NCBI GenBank assembly: GCA_003486645.1
Contig: DNGI01000235.1
Span: 1 to 16,086, forward strand
Direction of reading: 5' to 3'
Length of the DNA: 16,086 bases
DNA from: Cyanobacteria bacterium UBA11370
GTDB lineage: Bacteria > Cyanobacteriota > Cyanobacteriia > Cyanobacteriales > Coleofasciculaceae
Part shown: positions 14,125 through 16,086 of the stretch, in pieces
Layout of the letters: the number at the start of each line of letters is the position of its first letter
Numbering within the stretch: position 1 is the first letter of the stretch
Notes under the pieces: generated by a model
Seen by the model: the letters and a program-made list of their open reading frames with translations, nothing else
The model's database searches: none
What the model was told of the DNA's origin: nothing
Program-made: the position numbers and the translations under genes

Positions 14125-16086
14125 TTACGGATGGAAAGCACCATCAGCACCAGCACCAGTGTTGTTGTAGTTGTCGAGTGCTGTATGGATAGTATTGCCA
14201 GCATCGATTGGATAGAGAACGTTGGTGTTCGAGTTATAGGGACTGGGTAGACCCGATGCACTAGTAATACCACTGTTCCAGTAGGCGGAACTTGCAGTAA
14301 TAATTGGTGTTTGTGAATTCGGTGTCTCATTCCCCGTCAAGCTTCGCAAGTAGCCATCACCCTTACCGTTACTGTTTTGATCCGGCGTTAAAGCTTGCAA
14401 CCAATCAATTGCCTCATTGATGTAGTACCGGGTATCCTTATCAGTTGGATTGGCAGTATCAATGGGATTGCCTGCGAGGTAGTTTAGCCAGCTAGCCACT
14501 AAATCGCGTCCGAGATTGTACCGAACATCTCCGCCGCTGGGGTGCATCGAGGAATCAACAATCTGTAGTGCCTGGGCACGGGTGTAGAAGAGGGTATTTT
14601 CACCTCCATCAGTCATGCCATTACGGTTGTAGTCACCAATGAGAAGGCCAGTTTGATAGGTTCCTGTCACCGGATCAAGGACTTTGCCGGGTTGGGCAGA
14701 GTTGGTGTAAGGCGAATGTAAGAGATCCCCCGTTGGGAAGTTCGGTTGACCAGCTTGCGACGGTTCGTTCCCTTGAATGCCGTCCCAGAACTTCTGCCAA
14801 TTGTTGTTTTGCCAAAAACCAGGAGTCCGGACACCGGGGGATGCCAAAATCGTATCAGTATCGGTGGCGGTGTTGTTATTAGGATTGGTGTCGGTAAAAC
14901 CAGACGGAGGAGTCACCGTAGCTGTATTCACTACAGTAGTGCTACCTCCTGAGACAGCATGGAGAATATCCAAAGACTTAATCTTGAATTGATCGTTTTT
15001 GGCTGAGTCATCCGTCCGGGCTGCGATCACCAGAGTATTACCAACGATTTGAGAGGCGTTGATATCGGCAGTGCGATCGCTGCTGCTGCTGGTCGTATTG
15101 ATTTCACTAAACCCAAAGCTGCTCAGAACTGAGTCATTTAAGGTTAAGTGATTATTAAAAGGATCGCTAAAGTTACCAATCCAGACAGTGGCATCACTAT
15201 CAGTCACGACTGAACCCAAGAAGGCTTTATCGACAATCACCGATTTGGAGAATTCAAACAGAACGTAGTTATTACGACCGATATTATCCACGCGGTGCGT
15301 GCCGTTACCACCATTTCCTTCGCTGCTATCAGTCACACCTAATCCACCACTATAACTGCCGAGATAGGCAGTACTCCAGCTACCAGAAGTAGTGCGGCTA
15401 AAAGCACTCGCCTTGACTGAAATACCGCTGGCCGAGAAAGTCCGAATATTGCCATCTGGACCATCTAGAGCCGTATTCCCCTGAAGGTCAATTGTGGCAG
15501 GTGTATAGGTAGGAGAACTAGGAGCTACTGTACCCATCACTGTGTAAGTGATGCTGCTACCCGGTGTCAAGGTGACGTAATCGTTGATGTTACCAGTTCC
15601 ACTGGCTTCATTCCCCGTGGCTCCCCCTGTTGCTAGGCTAGTCCACATCACGTTTGTTAGGTTACTGGGGAACGGATCGCTTACTAGGGCATTGGTGGCT
15701 GTACCCGAACCACTGTTGCTGACGACGATAGTGTAGGTCAATTTTTGTCCTGGCGTTACAGTAGTTACACCGTCAGTTTTGGTAATCGACAGGTCACCAT
15801 TTAGTCGTTCATCAATGAAGTTATTGCCTGTGGAATTCCCACCAGGGGGTAAGGTGACGGCAATACTATTAGGATTACCTCCATCACTATCACCGACATC
15901 GCTATAGCCACTTGGGGTAGTTTCTTCTACGGTGTAGTTTCCGGTGGCGATGTTGGTAAAGCTGTAGCTGCCGTTTGCGGCTGTGGTCGTGGTGCCGACG
16001 ACGTTACCCGCACTGTCTTTGAGGGTGACGGTGACATTACCAATCCCGGTATCTCCGGTGTTGTTGTTGTCGAGGTCTTCCAGGAC
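14125..16086 (-). CDS. Secreted/surface multidomain protein: SdrD B-like, split DUF11, TPGFW module (N-terminus beyond window)
   Basis: The frame is open from the window edge to the TAA stop, 653 visible residues; the start lies beyond 16086. The TTG at 15741 is an internal leucine, not a real start. Visible residues 1-95 resemble an SdrD B-like beta domain ([36 protein letters not shown]). Residues 98-190 open a DUF11 repeat ([14 protein letters not shown]). Residues about 194-380 form a different domain ([23 protein letters not shown]) like those in exosortase-sorted cyanobacterial surface proteins. DUF11 then resumes ([18 protein letters not shown], about 383-400). Residues 418-653 start with GVRTPGFW and carry [13 protein letters not shown], a possible calcium loop. 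There is no C-terminal anchor (PEP-CTERM, LPXTG or membrane helix); it ends GADGAFHP. It is presumably exported. Confidence 0.75.
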   Translation of the reverse strand, partial: VLEDLDNNNTGDTGIGNVTVTLKDSAGNVVGTTTTAANGSYSFTNIATGNYTVEETTPSGYSDVGDSDGGNPNSIAVTLPPGGNSTGNNFIDERLNGDLSITKTDGVTTVTPGQKLTYTIVVSNSGSGTATNALVSDPFPSNLTNVMWTSLATGGATGNEASGTGNINDYVTLTPGSSITYTVMGTVAPSSPTYTPATIDLQGNTALDGPDGNIRTFSASGISVKASAFSRTTSGSWSTAYLGSYSGGLGVTDSSEGNGGNGTHRVDNIGRNNYVLFEFSKSVIVDKAFLGSVVTDSDATVWIGNFSDPFNNHLTLNDSVLSSFGFSEINTTSSSSDRTADINASQIVGNTLVIAARTDDSAKNDQFKIKSLDILHAVSGGSTTVVNTATVTPPSGFTDTNPNNNTATDTDTILASPGVRTPGFWQNNNWQKFWDGIQGNEPSQAGQPNFPTGDLLHSPYTNSAQPGKVLDPVTGTYQTGLLIGDYNRNGMTDGGENTLFYTRAQALQIVDSSMHPSGGDVRYNLGRDLVASWLNYLAGNPIDTANPTDKDTRYYINEAIDWLQALTPDQNSNGKGDGYLRSLTGNETPNSQTPIITASSAYWNSGITSASGLPSPYNSNTNVLYPIDAGNTIHTALDNYNNTGAGADGAFHP
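14947..15507 (-). other. Domain apparently inserted into a DUF11 repeat
   Basis: This segment encodes about 187 residues lying between the two halves of one DUF11 repeat. The first half ends near [12 protein letters not shown] and the second half restarts at [12 protein letters not shown]. The inserted part has the [22 protein letters not shown] and SDATVWIGN motifs of a separate surface-protein domain. Confidence 0.55.

Noticed and set aside
14746..14992. Plus-strand ORFs opposite the surface-protein gene
   Set aside because: Both overlap the long minus-strand frame with recognisable domains; they are antisense shadows.
15739..15741. TTG start for a 538-aa surface protein
   Set aside because: The frame continues open to the window edge and encodes a domain matching SdrD B-like repeats, so this is an internal leucine.

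Overview
The window looks like chromosomal DNA from a filamentous cyanobacterium. I count about 16 copies of the HIP1 octamer GCGATCGC in 16 kb, far above chance. Heptameric short tandem repeats fill several gene gaps. The gene set includes the cyanobacterial/plastid ycf35 cluster and a BioU-type biotin enzyme. The genus cannot be read from the sequence; an Oscillatoriales-like or Nostoc-like filament is my inference.

Left part (1-3140): a (TTAGCCA)12 array lies downstream of a minus-strand cluster. In transcription order the cluster is a 48-aa small ORF, a DUF2997 protein, a Ycf35/DUF1257 protein and a single-cluster [4Fe-4S] ferredoxin. After a repeat-rich gap comes a plus-strand gene matching cyanobacterial BioU, the single-turnover enzyme that makes the biotin precursor DAPA. 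Next is a gene-poor 494-bp stretch with several palindromes and a single CRISPR-repeat-like hairpin.

Middle (3635-11711): an AEC-type permease converges on a minus-strand polysaccharide block of two GT2 glycosyltransferases, a GDP-mannose 4,6-dehydratase and a GT4 glycosyltransferase. A divergent plus-strand pair follows, a third GT2 and a likely P-loop sulfotransferase. Together these suggest assembly of a deoxysugar-containing, possibly sulfated, exopolysaccharide. The later steps of GDP-deoxysugar synthesis and the polymerase/export genes are not in the window.

Right part (11889-16086): two clearly paralogous ParA/MinD-type ATPases sit in tandem without a visible ParB. A hairpin then separates them from a convergent gene truncated by the window edge. 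That gene encodes a secreted or surface protein with an SdrD B-like domain, a DUF11 repeat apparently split by an inserted surface-protein domain, and a C-terminal TPGFW-type module.

The most striking non-coding pattern is the set of heptamer arrays. Two eight-copy arrays start at the base right after the TAG stops of the convergent permease and GT4 genes, forming a large inverted pair. Another array abuts the start codon of the dehydratase gene. The most interesting protein-level points are the orphan ParA pair, the candidate sulfotransferase, the split DUF11 repeat and the small ORF overlapping the DUF2997 gene.
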